From: Aphelocoma coerulescens
Taxonomy: Eukaryota; Chordata; Aves; Passeriformes; Corvidae
DNA length: 64,000 bases
Direction: 5' to 3'
NCBI RefSeq assembly: GCF_041296385.1
Contig: NC_091013.1
Coordinates: forward strand, 67,487,563 to 67,551,562
Notes under the pieces: generated by a model
What the model was told of the DNA's origin: nothing
The model's database searches: none
What the model saw: only the letters and a program-made list of their open reading frames with translations
Shown here: positions 13,401-27,978 of the stretch, piece by piece
Numbering within the stretch: the stretch's first letter is position 1
Layout of the letters: each line of letters starts with the position of its first letter
Made by a program: the position numbers and the translations under genes

Positions 13401-16400
13401 TATAAAGTTATTCGGAATCCCAGTGGCAGGATTTTCCATGCAGTTTCTGGAGAAGCTGAGAAGTGCAGAAGGGATCAAGCAACAGAGAACTGGGGGGTAA
13501 AAATCTCCATTCTGTTGCCTTAACACACGTGTTTAGCATCTTTTGAGATACCCTAAGGAACCTTACCTAGCCTCCAGCTGCCACCCCAGAATTGCATGGA
13601 TTTCCCACAGATCTTATGTCACACATACCAAGCCTGTGCAGACAATCTGAGATACCCTACGGAATTTTGGGTGGCACCAAATACTTATATTTTGGCAGTT
13701 GACTCAAACTGTAATTAACTGGACTGTCTGATTCTTAGTGACTTCACTGAGATGAGAGAAATTTGAAGTTTGTTATAGGCGGTCTGATTATAGCCTTTAG
13801 TTCTTGCTTGGAGGAAAACCAAGTGACTTCCATCACATAGGCTAACCCATTTAGTAGCACTTTGGGCATCTTTTGGATCTTGCTGAATTAGGTGTGAGCC
13901 CAGAGAAGGAGAAGAACACAGACTCAAGTGAGATCTTCAAAAACCTACTGTAGACTTCCTTGCCTTGCCTTTGCCAGTTGCATGGGATACAAGCCCAAGA
14001 GCTGGAGAAAGGATTACCTGGAAATCGGGATTTCTTTCTTTTCTAATCAGCTCCTGGGTGCTTGTGATTAAATCTTTTCATAGCTCTGTACCTCACCATC
14101 CTTTTCCAATAGCTGGGGGTCATGACACTGACATCCCTTCTCATGAGCTTTGACAGGTTATGGAAAAGACTGGGTGATATCTGATTTTTGGAAAAACTGA
14201 AGAGACAGTTTGTTACCTATACTGGATATTTAATGGAAAAACTACATCCTGTGTGTACTTTCCCAGCTTTGGGATTGTGCTATGGATGCACAATCTTCTC
14301 CTCTAGGAAGGAAATACTGCATTCTGTTACTCTAAGAAACAAATTGTGGGATCTGACTTGAAGTAAAACCAGAAAAGAAGCACTGAAATTCTCTGAAGTA
14401 TGATTGTTATTGATCCCCATCACATTCTCATAATTCTTGATCTAGCATATATAATAATCAGAAATTTATCTAGGGAAGTCCTTGTCCACTTTGAACAAGT
14501 ATTTAATTTTCTCTGTTGCTTTTACTGTGGTTCAGTCCTTTACTACTTATGTCTTCTCCTAATTATCTAGGAAACCTCTTGTGTTTCTTCTATTACTCAG
14601 AAATTCTTCCACCAAGAATTTTCATGATGTATAGTTCACATCCTGAGCTCCCGGTGACAAATCACCTAGAGAGGGAGCCTAAGACTTCCCATGGCCAAGT
14701 GAGTGCCAATTACCTAGTCCTAGAGCAATCAGTTCTTCCATCAAAAAGGACATTGACTTTTCCACCACTGTGAGGAATACTCACTGTATTTATGTAAAGC
14801 CAAGCTCAATTTTCACACAGCATTTGACCTTGGCTCCTTATGCCAATGTTTATAATCTTCAATAGGTATGAAGTTAACACTAGGCTGCCTATTATGGTTA
14901 TACAAAAATTACTCTAAAATTGGGAAGCTATTTTAAGAAATGGAAATACCCTTTTTGAAGGTAATTCAAACCATTTTGCATCATGCCATGAGAGTGGCAT
15001 CAATCTCAGTTCAGTGCAGGGAGATTATTCAAAAACCCCCAGGAAAATACTGTTCTTCTCTATTACATTGCCTAGATGTTTATGGTAATATATTTAGGAG
15101 GTGAAGTGAAGCAACACTGTAGGTTTCATTAGTCCAGCTCCCCAGTGGATTTTTGTTTCTGAGTTTAAGACTCAGAAAAAAAAAACAAACTCTGTTTCTG
15201 ACTAAACAAATTCCCTGTTTAGTCTTTTAAAACCTTTTCAAGCGTAATGTTCTCTGGACTCTTGGTTCTCTTGGTGTGTTGATCGTAGCTAGCTTCCACA
15301 GCTAATTCTCCTTTAAGTGGAAAGAAGGCCGTTTCCAGGCTCAAGGGCAGCTCCTACTTAAGTGTTTAATTTGGTTGAATGACTTCAATTTCAATGTTGA
15401 ATTTAATATACTTGTATTAATGTTCTTAATTTCTTCACGTGAGTATGAATCTTGTCCTCATATGGACTTGCCTACATTTGATTCCAGAAAAAGTCTGCAC
15501 AAAGCCTTGTTCAGACTTAGCAGCATGCATCTTTGTAGCATGAAGGTGAAGGAAGACTGGATCAGGTTAAATAGCAGGAGAGAAAGGGAATGGTAGAGGC
15601 ATACACCAGTAAAGCAAACGCCAGCATGTACATGGTGTGTGTGGGCACGTGTTCTGGGTTTGCATGGCACCCTGCCTCAACTTCCTCGGTGCTGCTTACA
15701 TCAATAATTGATCTCAGCATTGTGATAGAGGCTGTGAAGGATATCTGATGAAGCTTTCCTAGGGGATAACTCATTTTCCAAAAAGGTATAAAAAGGTATT
15801 ACTTTGTTACAGAAAAGTCATTATACAAGACTATAGGCAAGGGATTGATAGCCACCTCCTGCAGAGCAGTAATCCTTTGTCTTTAGGATATATAGGCATG
15901 CCATTATCATAGCCTCTTGTAACAGGGATGATATTCAGCAACTGAACAGGGCTCAACTGAGCTACTGGAAAGCTTCATTTGATGTGCAAATGAAAGATCC
16001 TGTTCAATAGGGTACACATGTCCCAGGTGTGTGTACATAAAACTCCACCTAATTTCTGCCAGAGCCTGCAAATAATGCAGTGTATCAGATAAGGACTGGG
16101 ACCCCTTGAGGGACTGCTTATCTTAATGTCACTAACAGGAATAAATTGAGTTTTCAGTCTGGAAAAAGCTTTTCATTCAAACTGAACAGCTTTGACATGT
16201 GCTGTAGCCCTGATTAGGGAATAAACTCATGAACCAAAGGTTGAAAATTATCATACCTTACCAGGATGAGCAGGAAGAAGCTTTCAGGTATATCCTAAAT
16301 GCCTGTGTCCCTGAAAAAAAGATTTTCACAAAAAAATCCAAACAAAATATTCCCTGGTAATCTTTTTGTCACAAAGGTACATTAAAAATATCTTTGTGCT

Positions 16401-19400
16401 TGCCCAGCATTGTGGAGGAAAGAGAAAGAAGTGAGATCTCATCCCACTAAAAGACACACAAATGTCCTGTATATATCTATTTCTTGCCAAACTGTGAAAC
16501 TCAGACAAGCTGTTAATGTTTTCAAAGAGGCTTTGTACCTGCCAAAGATCTACTCAGAACATCCTAAAATTAAGCCAGGGTGACAGATCATGTCTATGTA
16601 AAGAGCATAACACTTAAGATGATATGCCTTGAGCTCCAGTACAACATAAACAGGGCCTAAGTGAAGTGCCTTAGTACAATGGGAAGAAGCAGGTTATGCC
16701 ATTAGTAGGAACAGGTGTATGTGAAACCCAAATAATTCAGATTATGTAGTCTACTTCTGTTTAAGATAGAGTGGAGACAAGCAACCTTGATTTTAACAGA
16801 ACTACTTGGAAAAATAAAGGACTACTCTATCTAAATAGAAGTGAAGAAATATGGTCCTACAACGTGAAACTAAATAAAACCAATCTTTCTCTCCTGAATA
16901 CAGGAACTGAAAGAGTCTGTTCTTGAAAACATCTATTTTTCTGTACTCAGAGTCTGTGTCAGATCATTTCCTAGTGGTAGGCAGATTAAATTCCAGCTAT
17001 GTTAAGGGGTACTTAAAAGAGTAGAAACATTTGAAGTGAAATATTTAAAGTTAGATCCAGGAGGGTCAGGACTAATTTGTGAATCATCCAAAGGCCCAAA
17101 GGCAACCTGCATATAAGTACTCAATTTTGTGCTTTAGTTTGTCATCATCATAAAAATTGATTCTTCCATGCTGTGTGACTAATATTTATAAGCAAGACTT
17201 ACGTGGTGGAATGGGGGTTATAATAAAAGCTTTTGTCTGCCCAGGTAAGATAAGGCTCATGCACAAATTTACCGTGCTCTCACTACTCTGTAGTAACTCT
17301 CCACAGAGTCTCTTTACTGGTGGGATGTATTGCACATATAAAAGTACATATCTTGCTTAAGCTTACTGGTGTAGACTCACTTGAGACTCAGTCTGCATCT
17401 AAGAAAACTATTTCACATCAAAGTGTTTTCAGATGTGCCCAGTCTAGGTGCTAAGTTTTGCTTATTGGTGGATTATTTTGGGTTTGCATGGGAGTGACTG
17501 GAAAGAGATTTTTGGCCAAAGGTTACTTATTATAAAGATAAAATTTTGTCAACCACAAAGATACAGAAGACACAGCCTGAAAATTAGAGAATTAGGTTTT
17601 TATTAAAATGTCCAACGAAATAAAAGGTAAAACATAACGTAATTTGCGATGATTGTGACAGAGAAGAATACAGAAGTAGTAAGAGGGAATAAAAGTGAGA
17701 CATGATGGAATTCTGGCCAAACATGGCTTTTATATTATGGATGCAATCACCTTACAGAAATAAATGTGGCTTCCTAGGCAGGGGTCAGTCTTCATTCATG
17801 CCACCATCACAGAGGTGAGGAAATGATTTCCCTAGGGAAGGCACTGCAAATGACAGCAGAAAAAACCTGTGAAAAATCATTATAAAATGTGCAAGCACTG
17901 CACTGTCTTGCACTATGATTTAACCCATCCCCGTACACTCGACAATAAGCGATGCTGCTTTGAAGTAGTCTTGCTCTCTTTTGTGTTTATGAAACAAACC
18001 GTACCAAAAGCCAGCAGCTATGGTGGGCCAAAGGGATTTTTGTTCAGCCACATCTCATGACTCTGTGGTTAAATGTGAGGATTGTGCAGAATCTTGATGC
18101 TGCAGGGCTGCCTTTTATTGCACTAATTTCTTCCTCTTCTTTTTTCCCTCCACCCCTGCTGTGAGCACTAGTGGAAGAGGCAGAAAGCAGGGCAGTGTAG
18201 AAAAGCCCCACTGTGCTCCTTCTTCTGGAGACATGTGTTAGCTCTCCAGTGAGTATTCCAGAGCTTGCTGTTTCAAAGTCAGGCTTCTCTGTGGTATGCT
18301 GAGTGCTCTTATCCACTACCCAGGACATGCCTTGAGTCAGCTGGAATGCAAAAAATGCTTGTTGGGAGTTGCAAGAAGACTATGTCAACATTGCAGCATT
18401 TATCATTTAGCTCTCCAGTTAATGCTCTTTTGTAGAAATTCTTCAGTTCTCTTCTACTATGATTTGGTGCTGATTGCTGGGAAGATAATTATTTGAGTGC
18501 CAATGCTCTGTGCTAGGCTGATAGCACATGTCACAAGACACAGATTCAAAGCCTCTCAGATGTGACTCTTTTACTGGACTGCCTGAACTTGTAGAGGATG
18601 AAGGTGCTGTGATTTCATGTTCAGGTTTGAAGAGATTTGCTTTCCTCTCTTATTATTCCTGTCTGCTTATTGCCTGTCCTCATAATTCTATCTGGCACTT
18701 GATTGAGATGGAAGAAGATGAGCAGCCAATGTTGCAGTCTCCCTCATGCCTTGAAGGCTATTTAAAACCTCACTCACATTTTAAGCCCTCCTGCACTCAT
18801 TTTACACAGCAAAAATTCACCACAGATAGCGTGATGGGAATCTGGTCCCTGAGGTCTTTATGCTGGTGGGGTGACTCAGGAAAGTACGAAGCCCCTGTGA
18901 CAGCCTTTGTAGATAGAGGGACTTTTGAGTACTTGTTGCCTCTCTCAAGGGTGGGGTTGTCCCCACCAGTGGCCATGCCCACTGGAGAGGTCTCCTGGAT
19001 AAGCATTTCCATACCTTGCCCCCCCTCACCTGTCCCCTGTGTCCAGAGGTATGACCTCCTGTGTGGTGGCGTGGGGCTTGGTGAGAAGATGGAAATGCAG
19101 TTTTTAGGGGCACAGCTGGGGAGCAGGTCTGCAGAGCTGCCCCTTTAGGGTTGTGTGGTGGTTGGACAGCTGAAAGCTCCACCTTAAAGGATCCTGCCTT
19201 AAAAGTGCTGCCATTAACTAGCACTGCCTAGTGTTGAGGTTATGTCTGTACTCTCATAAGCATTATGGCCCCTGTACCTCAGTTTTCAAACGTGCTGAAT
19301 TTGCTCAGGTAACCAGTTCATTCTCACAAGTCATGGGACATGTTTTGTCACACTTTTCCAGCCTGTGTTTGCACCTGTCAGAAGATCTGAATTGTGATAT

Positions 19401-21316
19401 GGCATTTGGGAAAATGCTATTTTCAGAGCAGAAGTTATTTACCCAGCACTGGAATACTTTGCTTGACCAAGGCAGTCTTTGATCTTTTGTTCTGGGGCTT
19501 TAAGAGTCGCACATCCAGTCTCCAGCAGATTGGTAGCCGGAGCCTTTTGAAGGTAATCTCCTTTAAAAGCCAAGTTACTTTGGCTACCTCAAGGTCTGAA
19601 GATTTCTCGTTTATAAATTACATGATTTTCTGGGAAGTGGATTCACACTTTAATCTGCATTTGAGCATCCACCTTGCAAATCCATGTAAGCAGCTTGAAT
19701 TATTTGGCAAGGCAGTGGAACCCCAAAGTGTGAGTTAGCTTTTCCAAGGAAGATTTTTCACTCATGCAAATTTGGGTTTCAAATACTGCCAGCAGAAAAG
19801 CAGAACAAAGAAGAAGGAACTCAACCACCTAAACAGGGATTTCTCATTACACCTTGGTTGGCTTTGTTTTTCAGATTGTGGATGAACCACCGAATGAATG
19901 CACAGAAACACTTCCACACCTGTAGTCACCTATTGTATAATGAATATACCATAATTCATTTAGAAAAATGAAAATACTGGAGGGCCCCAGGCAGCCAATT
20001 AAAAATTTTTCCTAAGTTCAGATAATGCCTCAAGATCTATTTTTATACCTGCTGACAAATTAAGTCTATACTTTTTTCCTTCCTGAATATAATTCTTGCA
20101 CAGTTAAGCACAGAGTAACTTTCCATTGCTTTTCTCTGATGTTTTACTGTTTCATGAATTAAAATACAGCAGTTCACAAAGAAATGGACCAACAAGACAG
20201 GTAGTGAGGTAGATGCATTATTCTTCTGCAGTCAGATGCCTCATGAATCACTGCCCTTGAAACAATTTTAATTAACTTAATACATTTCCCATCAGGAATT
20301 TAAAACAAACAACCATTGCAGAAGGAGTTACTGACTGTGCACCTCTCACAAACAGCAGTATGCATACGGGAGAAGGAAGAGTTTAGAGAAACTGCTTTAA
20401 GAAGCGTTGTGTCTCTAGAGCTGCCTCTTTCACAGCTCCCTTTCTACCTCCCGCTCCTGCTTATGCAGCATTACTAATTTACCTTGACAATTGACACTCA
20501 TCGTGTTTCCAGCAACAAAATCTGTAGTGACACAGTGACTTAGCGTTTCTGTGTGTGCTGGGAGAGCAAAGGGAATTGTGCCGTGTGCTGCTGCCTGACC
20601 CTCATTATGTATTGCATCTGTTCTGGCTGGGTGCTGCAAGAAGTGCTAATTCCTCTCTTGCCATCTGCCTGAAATTGTCATAGTCCTCCAAAGCCGCAGA
20701 CGCATTTTGTGTTGTTCCATACAATTTATGCATTTAATTAGGACTCTGAGAATCTTTTGGGTCCTGTGTTCTGACTCTAAGGTAGAAGGTAATGCAAGAG
20801 GGTGTGCAGCCCCTCATGTGCCCTGTGGGTAGCTGGGTGCCAAGTCTTTCTATGTCTCTTGGGTGGGAGGGAAGCTCTGGGTGTGTGCTGTGCACGGCAT
20901 GGGGTCCTGCTCATGGAGGGTACAGAGGGACAGTGCGAGCTGGAGTCCTGAAGCCATCCCATGTCACCTGGCAGCTCAGTAACACCATCAGTGCTGTCCT
21001 GCCAGCTCTGCACTTTTTTTAATAAACTCAGGGACAGGAACCTGGCCTTTTATCTCTGCTCTGAGAGATTGTCCCAGGGCTTAGGCTCGAGGAAGGGGTG
21101 AGAGAAGGAGGAGGAGAAATCCCTCTGCTTCAAAATTCAGCTTTAATTACTGCCTGTCCTCTACATGGCTTCCACCCCCGTGGCTGGCATGGGTTTCAAA
21201 CAAGGGCTATGGGTGAAGCCTCCAAAGTTAAATCTACATCGCCAGTAAGGGGGAAGCCCTAGTGAGAGCAGCTCCCATGCTGATGGCAGTGGAGGGGTAT
21301 ATGAGCCAACAGTCCG
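10464..21316. other. mostly unique sequence with one possible terminal exon
   Basis: No recognised gene. A pyrimidine-rich acceptor ends at 11815 and is followed by a frame open to a TGA at 11972-11974, phase-compatible with the upstream exon candidate; the next AATAAA after it lies at 12786-12791. The longest open frame of the whole window (206 codons, 18528-19148) lies here but shows no domain, and overlapping minus-strand frames are equally open, so it is treated as chance. No transposon, tRNA or other RNA gene was recognised. Confidence 0.5.
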
Positions 21317-21391
21317 TCCATCCATCCATCCATCCATCCATCCATCCATCCCTCCATCCATCCATCCCTCCATCCACCCATCCACCCACCC
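21317..21391. repeat. (TCCA)n microsatellite
   Basis: A tetranucleotide array begins with about eight uninterrupted TCCA units and continues with interruptions (CTCC and CACC variants) to about 21391. Because four is not a multiple of three, all frames through it encode a repeating Asp-Gly-Trp-Met type pattern on the minus strand and Ser-Ile-His-Pro on the plus strand. The overlapping open frames there are a by-product of the repeat and not genes. Confidence 0.95.
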
Positions 21392-24300
21392 TTGCTGTCA
21401 TCACCACTACCTTTGGGAACTCACTGCTTCTAGCCCAGCCTTTCAGTGAAGGCACCATGGAGAAACGGCCAGCAGCAAACAGAGAGTATTTTTATTTTAC
21501 ATCATCTCAGGAGAATCTCCTTCAGCACTGGACACCACTGCAGGGCCAGGTTGTCAGCAGCTCATTAGGACACTGACATGGCACAAGGAGGCCTGATCTG
21601 CCTTAGTCTGTCTTGGGAGAAATCCCATTTATCTTCTCTCTAGCCTGCTCTGACACACAGGGTCTGACCTTACCTGGCACCTGTTTATCTTGGCAGCTGC
21701 CACCAGCGTGGGAGTGCCCCGAGGCCACAGCACCTGGGCAAAGGGTGGGGGAAAGGCAGTGCTGCAGAAAGTGACTGTAAACCTTTATTTGGACACTCAC
21801 TCTGACTTGGGAAATCCCTGAGCTACAAACTCTTGTTACAGGATAAGGCTATGTTTTCTGCACAAGTATCTCAGTATGTTTTATCTGGAGTCATTCTAGT
21901 CTGCCAGCATTCTCCTTTGGCCCATCTCACGGGGTCCTGGGATGGATGATCTTCCCATCCTGGCTTGGCTGGGGATGGCAATCTGCTCTGCACCTGGCAT
22001 TTCCCAGCAAAGCAAATAATAGCTAATGAGCTCATTGCTGACATTAAATATTTCAGAAGGTATTTTTAAAAAACAATTATATTTGTTTATAATTATATAT
22101 ATATAAAAAAATTATAATTCTGTTTGCTTCCAGAAGAAATAAAGCTATGAAAGCAACTGCAGGGACTTCATGTAGGGACCTGTGAGGGAATGAATTCGTA
22201 GGCTAAAAATTTGTAGATGGGTTTTTATTGGTTTTATCAGTTAGGTTACAAATAAAAGCTTTGACATGGGTAAATGCAATCACCCGTGTGTAAAATTAGT
22301 GAGAAGATTCTCAAAAATCCAGTAACTGACAAATGCACTAGGTCACATGTATGTGTTGAGTGACCTAATTTCAAAAAGATCAACAGACACATGGGCTTAT
22401 CTGGGTTTTTCCTGATGGGGAATGGGTGGGAGGTGTTACTGTGTGCTCCTCTGAAGGATACAAGGGTGAGGGGTGTCCTCCACGGGGAGTGGCTGCCTGC
22501 CACCAGGACTGTGTTATTTACTGTCACAGGGACCACTGGGCATGGAGAGAGGCATGGAGATCCCTCTGTGGGACATGCTGGCATGGACACCACCTGGCAC
22601 AGCCCAGCAGAGCTGCTGCCATTACCCCTGCCAAGTTGTACAGCTGAACATCAGGAGGCTTTTCCCCCTCCCCTCTGGGAATAATTAAGATTTTTCCTGA
22701 AGCAGGCCTGGTGAGGAAGTGGGTTTGCCACAGGTCATTTGGAAACATTTGCTAATGACCTCCTTGGTTCCAGTGCTGAATGCTAATTTACATTATGAAT
22801 TTCACTCGATGGCTGTGCTTTCTGCCAGAAATGCTGACTCAAGATGCCATGAGGTGAAGCCGTTGCAGCTAGCAGAGATATTTAGTAAATCTGCTAAAGG
22901 CTGCACTAATCAGGAAAGAAAGGGATAAAAATTCTGATTAGAAGTGACATCATTTTACTTAATGTAATTTTTTTTATGCTTTTAAGGACGGCATCACACT
23001 GAAGCTTCACATAGTATCTGCATCCTAAAGCTATGCTGTTAAAAAAAACCTTGCATATAATATCCAGATCTAATCTTACCCTGCCAGCCAGCAAGTTTCC
23101 AGGAAAAGGAGTGGGGATCTGTAATTTAATAGCATTCAGTATAGCGTGCAACTGATGCCAAGAGAAGAAAATGTAGAATTAGCTGTACTAACTCTGAAGG
23201 GCCTGAAACAAAGGGGGAATATGCATGAATAGCTGGAGATTCCTCAGATAATAGTAATGTCATAAATTTAGAATATTATAACATACTTTGTAAAGCTAAG
23301 TAATTTCATATTCCAAGTAGAGAGCAAATATAAAGAGCTTTCCTAAAGCTGTAGATTAATGAATTTCAAACAGGAACATCAAAGTAAATCTAACAATAAC
23401 ACTGCCACAAATAAAAAATATGATGGGAAGCAGTTAAAATATAAAGACAAAGGGCCAGTTTTTTCTCTCATTATCCTGATGTAAATCCAGCGTAACTTCG
23501 TAAATCTCCTCTGTGACTCCGGGTCTAGAGATGGGAGTGACAAAGAACAGAATTTGATTCATGCTTACATTAAAAGAGTATAGAGCTATGAAAGAAAAAA
23601 GCCTTAGGGTTTTTAGGAGATGAGAGATCTTGAAAGCAGGGAGAGGAATGCTCTGGAGGAAAGGCTTGGAAAGGCAGAGATGTCTGTTGCTACAGTGTGG
23701 TGTTATCCCAGCTGTAGGTTCCTCATCCACATCCCTGCAAATGCTGTTTACAGAGCACAGGAAGAGTTGCTCCAGAAACCCAGTGGATCAAAAGGGACCT
23801 GAAGAGATGGACAACTTATGTGGGGCTTGGAAACATATGGAGGTGGGGGAGATGGAAGGCACCCTTATGAACATGGCTTTGCTCCTAGAGAAGGAAGAGG
23901 AGAGACCCCCCAAGACAGCTGTCCCCTGGGTCATCTCTGTGCATGCTGCTGATGCCAGCATGCAGAGCTGGAGGTGGAGGGGGCTCGGGCTGGCTGTGGT
24001 GCAAAGCCATGTGGGGCAGCCATGGTGCACAAGACCCTCTGACTGGGGCAGCCCCAGGGGTGATTGAACTGCAGCCACATTGGGGGCGAGTGCAGAGACC
24101 TCCAGACTGGGACTTACATGCCAAAGGAAGCAGACAGAGGAGGTCACCTTACCCATCATGACCAAGGCACCTTCTGTTTCCAGTGTCAACCACTTTGAAC
24201 CAGCTGCAGCTTTGCCCTGAGTTGGCTGAGCAAATGGATGATGTCCCTCTGCTACAGGGCTGATTTGAGGGGAATCACTGGGTCATATGCCATCACTGCT

Positions 24301-27300
24301 GCCTCCAAGACTCCTACCTCTCCCCAGGCAGCGAAAGGAAATGAAGGAGGTGGCTTTTGCATCCCCAGAGTCATCAGTAATGCGTGAGACACCTGAACAT
24401 TTCAGCTGAAATGAATACATATGCACATGCATCCACTTACTGGGGCAACTTAGCAAATGCATTCAGACAGTAAGATACTGAAGCCTGCACACAGCGAGCC
24501 TAACTAAATATTTTTGCTGGAAGCTGTTCAGTTGTTACCATCAGGGAAAACACGGTTAAGGTTGACATGTCCTCTCCCTTCTGTTAGCTTTATTCTCCCT
24601 TCTAGTGTCTCTGCCATAACAAGCATGTATACACATACATAAAAAAGAAGGCTGGGTAATGATGGGACTTGGCATGACATGCTATTTGGGTTCTGCAGCA
24701 ACCTACTGAAGTGCCACTTGCCAGGTTGCTATTCAACCTGAAGAGATCAGGCAGTCAGTGTATCACATAGCAAAGGATTGCTAAGAAATAGAGAGGACTT
24801 GTGTCAAACTCAGAGGAAGTATTGATTGAAGCCAGAAGCAGAGTTAGTGCTTCCCTCAGTGTTTCTAATCTAAATGACCCACACAAAGAAGCCAGCTACA
24901 GTCTTCTTACGTTTGCTCTTACCTGTAAGTGAAGAGCAGGCAGCAAAAAAAATCAAAGGGATGTCAGATGTGCTGTGAAACTGGGTCACTGCACAGCAAA
25001 TGGAATTTTATGTGAAAATATAAAGAAAATGGTGGGTAAAAACATGAAATACATGAAGCTAATGAGAACAGCTCACAAAACAAAGCCTTTGGAGCAGCAG
25101 TTGCCTGGTTTACCAAAAGAACTGAACATTTGAGACATCAGTTTCTAGGAAATAAATCAAAACATGAGACGCTGCTAAGATATCTGGCTACAGCAATGGA
25201 CTCTTCAGTGCAGGAGCATTGTTTTCATCATATGGACTATGGTCAGGGAGCAGGTAAGCAGGATATGGCACCTGCTCGGATTTCCTTGGATTTCCTCATT
25301 TTCAGCTGTTCTAGCCAGTCTTCTGAAGGTGAAGAAAACTGAATTTAGTCCTTTTTCTGGTTAGAGCTGCATTAAGGCAAGAGGAAAGGACCCTGTGAGG
25401 CCTTGGGAGAAATCCCCTTACAAAGGCAGCAGGGAATTTTAAAACATCCGTTTTAAAAGTTCTGGTAATATCCAGTGTAGCATTTTATCGAACAAAGAGC
25501 TCCTTCTGTCAGCTGCTCCAGGGGACTGGGAGGAGGAAATAGGGCAGATCTGGAGCAGGCTGATTTCCCTGGTACACAGTGGGAGGTTTGGAGATGCTTC
25601 ATGCACTCCCTGATACGAATAGGCAGTTGCAGGTCAAGAAGTTCTTTGGGATTTGACTGAGGAATGTTGGATGGAAAACTGGGGAAATTAATTTTAGATG
25701 GAAAACTGTGAAAACTTATTTTTTCTCCTTCTTATTTCCAGATCATGGCATTTAAGTTCAGGAGTAACTCCAGGACATTTCTTCCAAGTGGGTGGGACAC
25801 TGAATGCCAAGTTTCAGCAGTAATGGGGCAGATGAGTTGGGAACACACCTGCACATTCCTCTTCTTTAGATCAGTGCCAGAGGACTTCTGGGGTGGGATG
25901 TAGTGTTGGGCTAGAGGGTGGCAAGGGTGGTAAAAGTAAGAATGTGTATGACCTAAAATGGCCCCCAGCAGGTAGGGAATGGAAGAAGAGGTGGTGTGTA
26001 GCGGGTGTCTTCACCACAAAACTAGGTCTCTATGCACATACAAACAGAGTAAAATGTATTTTCAGCTGGCATTCCAAGCTAAAGCCATAGAAACACACCG
26101 GTGTTAGTTGGTAAATCATGAGCTGCCTTCTTAGAGGAAATAGAGCGTTAAATAGAAAAGCTAAGTGAACTCTGATGAACCAAATGGCCTAGGCTTGTTC
26201 CATCATTTTTTATTAATTGCACCAGGTGGCTCATTTTGTGTCTCTGAGAGTAGATCTAAATGCTCTGCTCTTCCTCCGAATTGTCACTTGGGCTCTGATT
26301 ACTGGAAGCCTAAAGTGATGGTGACAAGCTACCCTCCCCTCCCCATGTGTTCACTGGTAGAGAGGTTCAGAAGGAGAAGAAGGACCACCACACGGATACA
26401 GAATATGCAAAAGCTGCCAGAATGATGTACAAATGGAGGCTTGAGGGGACACAGGGTTTACCGCCCCTCAGGAACAGAGTGAGGCTGCTGGGGTGAAAAC
26501 CAGCTCCTCTGATAAACCACTGTGCCAGAAATTGCTGCTGGCTTTTTCTGTATTGCTTCCTCCTGAGGGCAAGATGGCTTTCAGATAGATTCTTACCCAG
26601 ACACGGGGGTAAGTGGGTGGGGGACAGACAGCAAATGCCCTTCTGCAGTAAACCTGAGCTCAGAAGAAGCCTCTTGTCTTTACTTTAAAAGAGGCTTTTT
26701 GGCATCAATCGTAGGTGAACAAGTTCTTCTTCAGCCTTCAGCTTCTTTGTTGCACTCGCCTCAGATGCTGCTGAGCCACCACAGCGAAGACAGTTCATCC
26801 TTTAGGTGGAGGATGTCAGTTGCCAATGCAGAGTATTGATTTCTGCTGATTGCTAATGAGTAGGTGGAACTGTAACTTTGCATGGAGAAATTGAGCTGAT
26901 TCAGGCAATTGGAAGTGTTACTCAGACTGGAAATTTCCTAGCTAGCAGTTAGCTGTGAGCTTCTTTGATACAGGCAATTCCCTAGGGAAAACATCTCACC
27001 CTCTCTTTGCCTTGGTCTCTGAAGCAGGTTTTCGTGAGACTGGTACCTCACCCTAGCCTAGGGCAGGGAATTCAAAGGAGGGGATCAGCCCTCACATCAG
27101 AATATGTAGAAACTACATGACATATTCATATTTTTAAAGCAACTGCTTCTGCTCTGTTGGAAGTTCATCTGCCTTCAGAGTAGTATTTACATGGATAATA
27201 CAGTGCACCTCCAAGGCAGGCAAGCAGACACCTCCCATTAAACCAGATTTTCATGGATATTATATCTGCACCAACAGTGAGCTTTAAATCCCAACTCCTG

Positions 27301-27978
27301 ATCTGTGTGGAGTAATTTCTGACTGGTCTTGAAAATACCTCTTCACCCTTTGCTGGAATAGAACTCAACTGTACCAAAAAAAAAAAAAGAGAAAAGACTG
27401 CTTCATGCAAGATGCAAGCAGGACAAGAAATCCCTCTATATGAGTTCTAAGCAACGGATCTTCTGTCATCCCTTGAGATTTATTCAGCTAAATTCTGATA
27501 TTTTGATGTATCTCCTCTGTGCTTTGATATATTTTTCTCCCTGTCAGCAAGTCACATCTTAAGCAATACAGGGTCTTTGCAATTAACCAGCATTTTGAAG
27601 AGCCAGTTTCCCCCCTCCTTCCCTCTCTGCAGTCTCCATCTGGTATTATGCTTGCAAAGTCAGTGGCAACTGGAAAACTAATCCTGTTAACCTCACTGTA
27701 GGATTTCTGAATTAACTTTCTCAAAAGGAGAAGAATCTTACTTCTTATTGCATGTTGAGACTTCAGAATTACTCCCTTCCCTTAAGCCACTCTGCTTTCA
27801 TATCCCACAAATGGATGCTGTATAAAACTTAAGACAGGTATTCATGTTAACAATGTTAGTCAAAAATCATATTAGGATGTCAGTATGGTCATGTGGGATA
27901 AGACTCCAGCTGGATAGTGCTCCAGCTGATCAGGATCCACCTTCACCTGCTCTACAAGAACTTTTAAATTGATTATCT
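21392..27978. other. unique sequence, no gene recognised
   Basis: No exon, RNA gene or clear transposon was recognised. It contains a short AT-rich inverted repeat at 22087-22117 and a 13-base A run at 27376-27388. Open frames near 22.4-22.7 kb and 23.6-24.2 kb lie in locally GC-richer DNA, overlap in several frames on both strands, and lack domains or paired splice sites, so they are not called as genes. Confidence 0.55.

Noticed and set aside
17220..17260. Isolated CAG/GTAAGA donor-like site near 17244 (similar single sites near 25255, 29121 and 45465)
   Set aside because: No matching acceptor with an open or otherwise meaningful segment upstream; isolated donor consensus strings are expected by chance.
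18528..19148. Longest open frame in the window (206 codons, plus strand)
   Set aside because: No recognisable domain, no codon pattern typical of a conserved protein, and minus-strand frames at 18797-19012 and 18817-19224 are open over the same bases. Given the size of the window such a frame can occur by chance.
21161..21576. Frames with Asp-Gly-Trp-Met or Ser-Ile-His-Pro repeats
   Set aside because: Direct translation of the (TCCA)n microsatellite in different frames.
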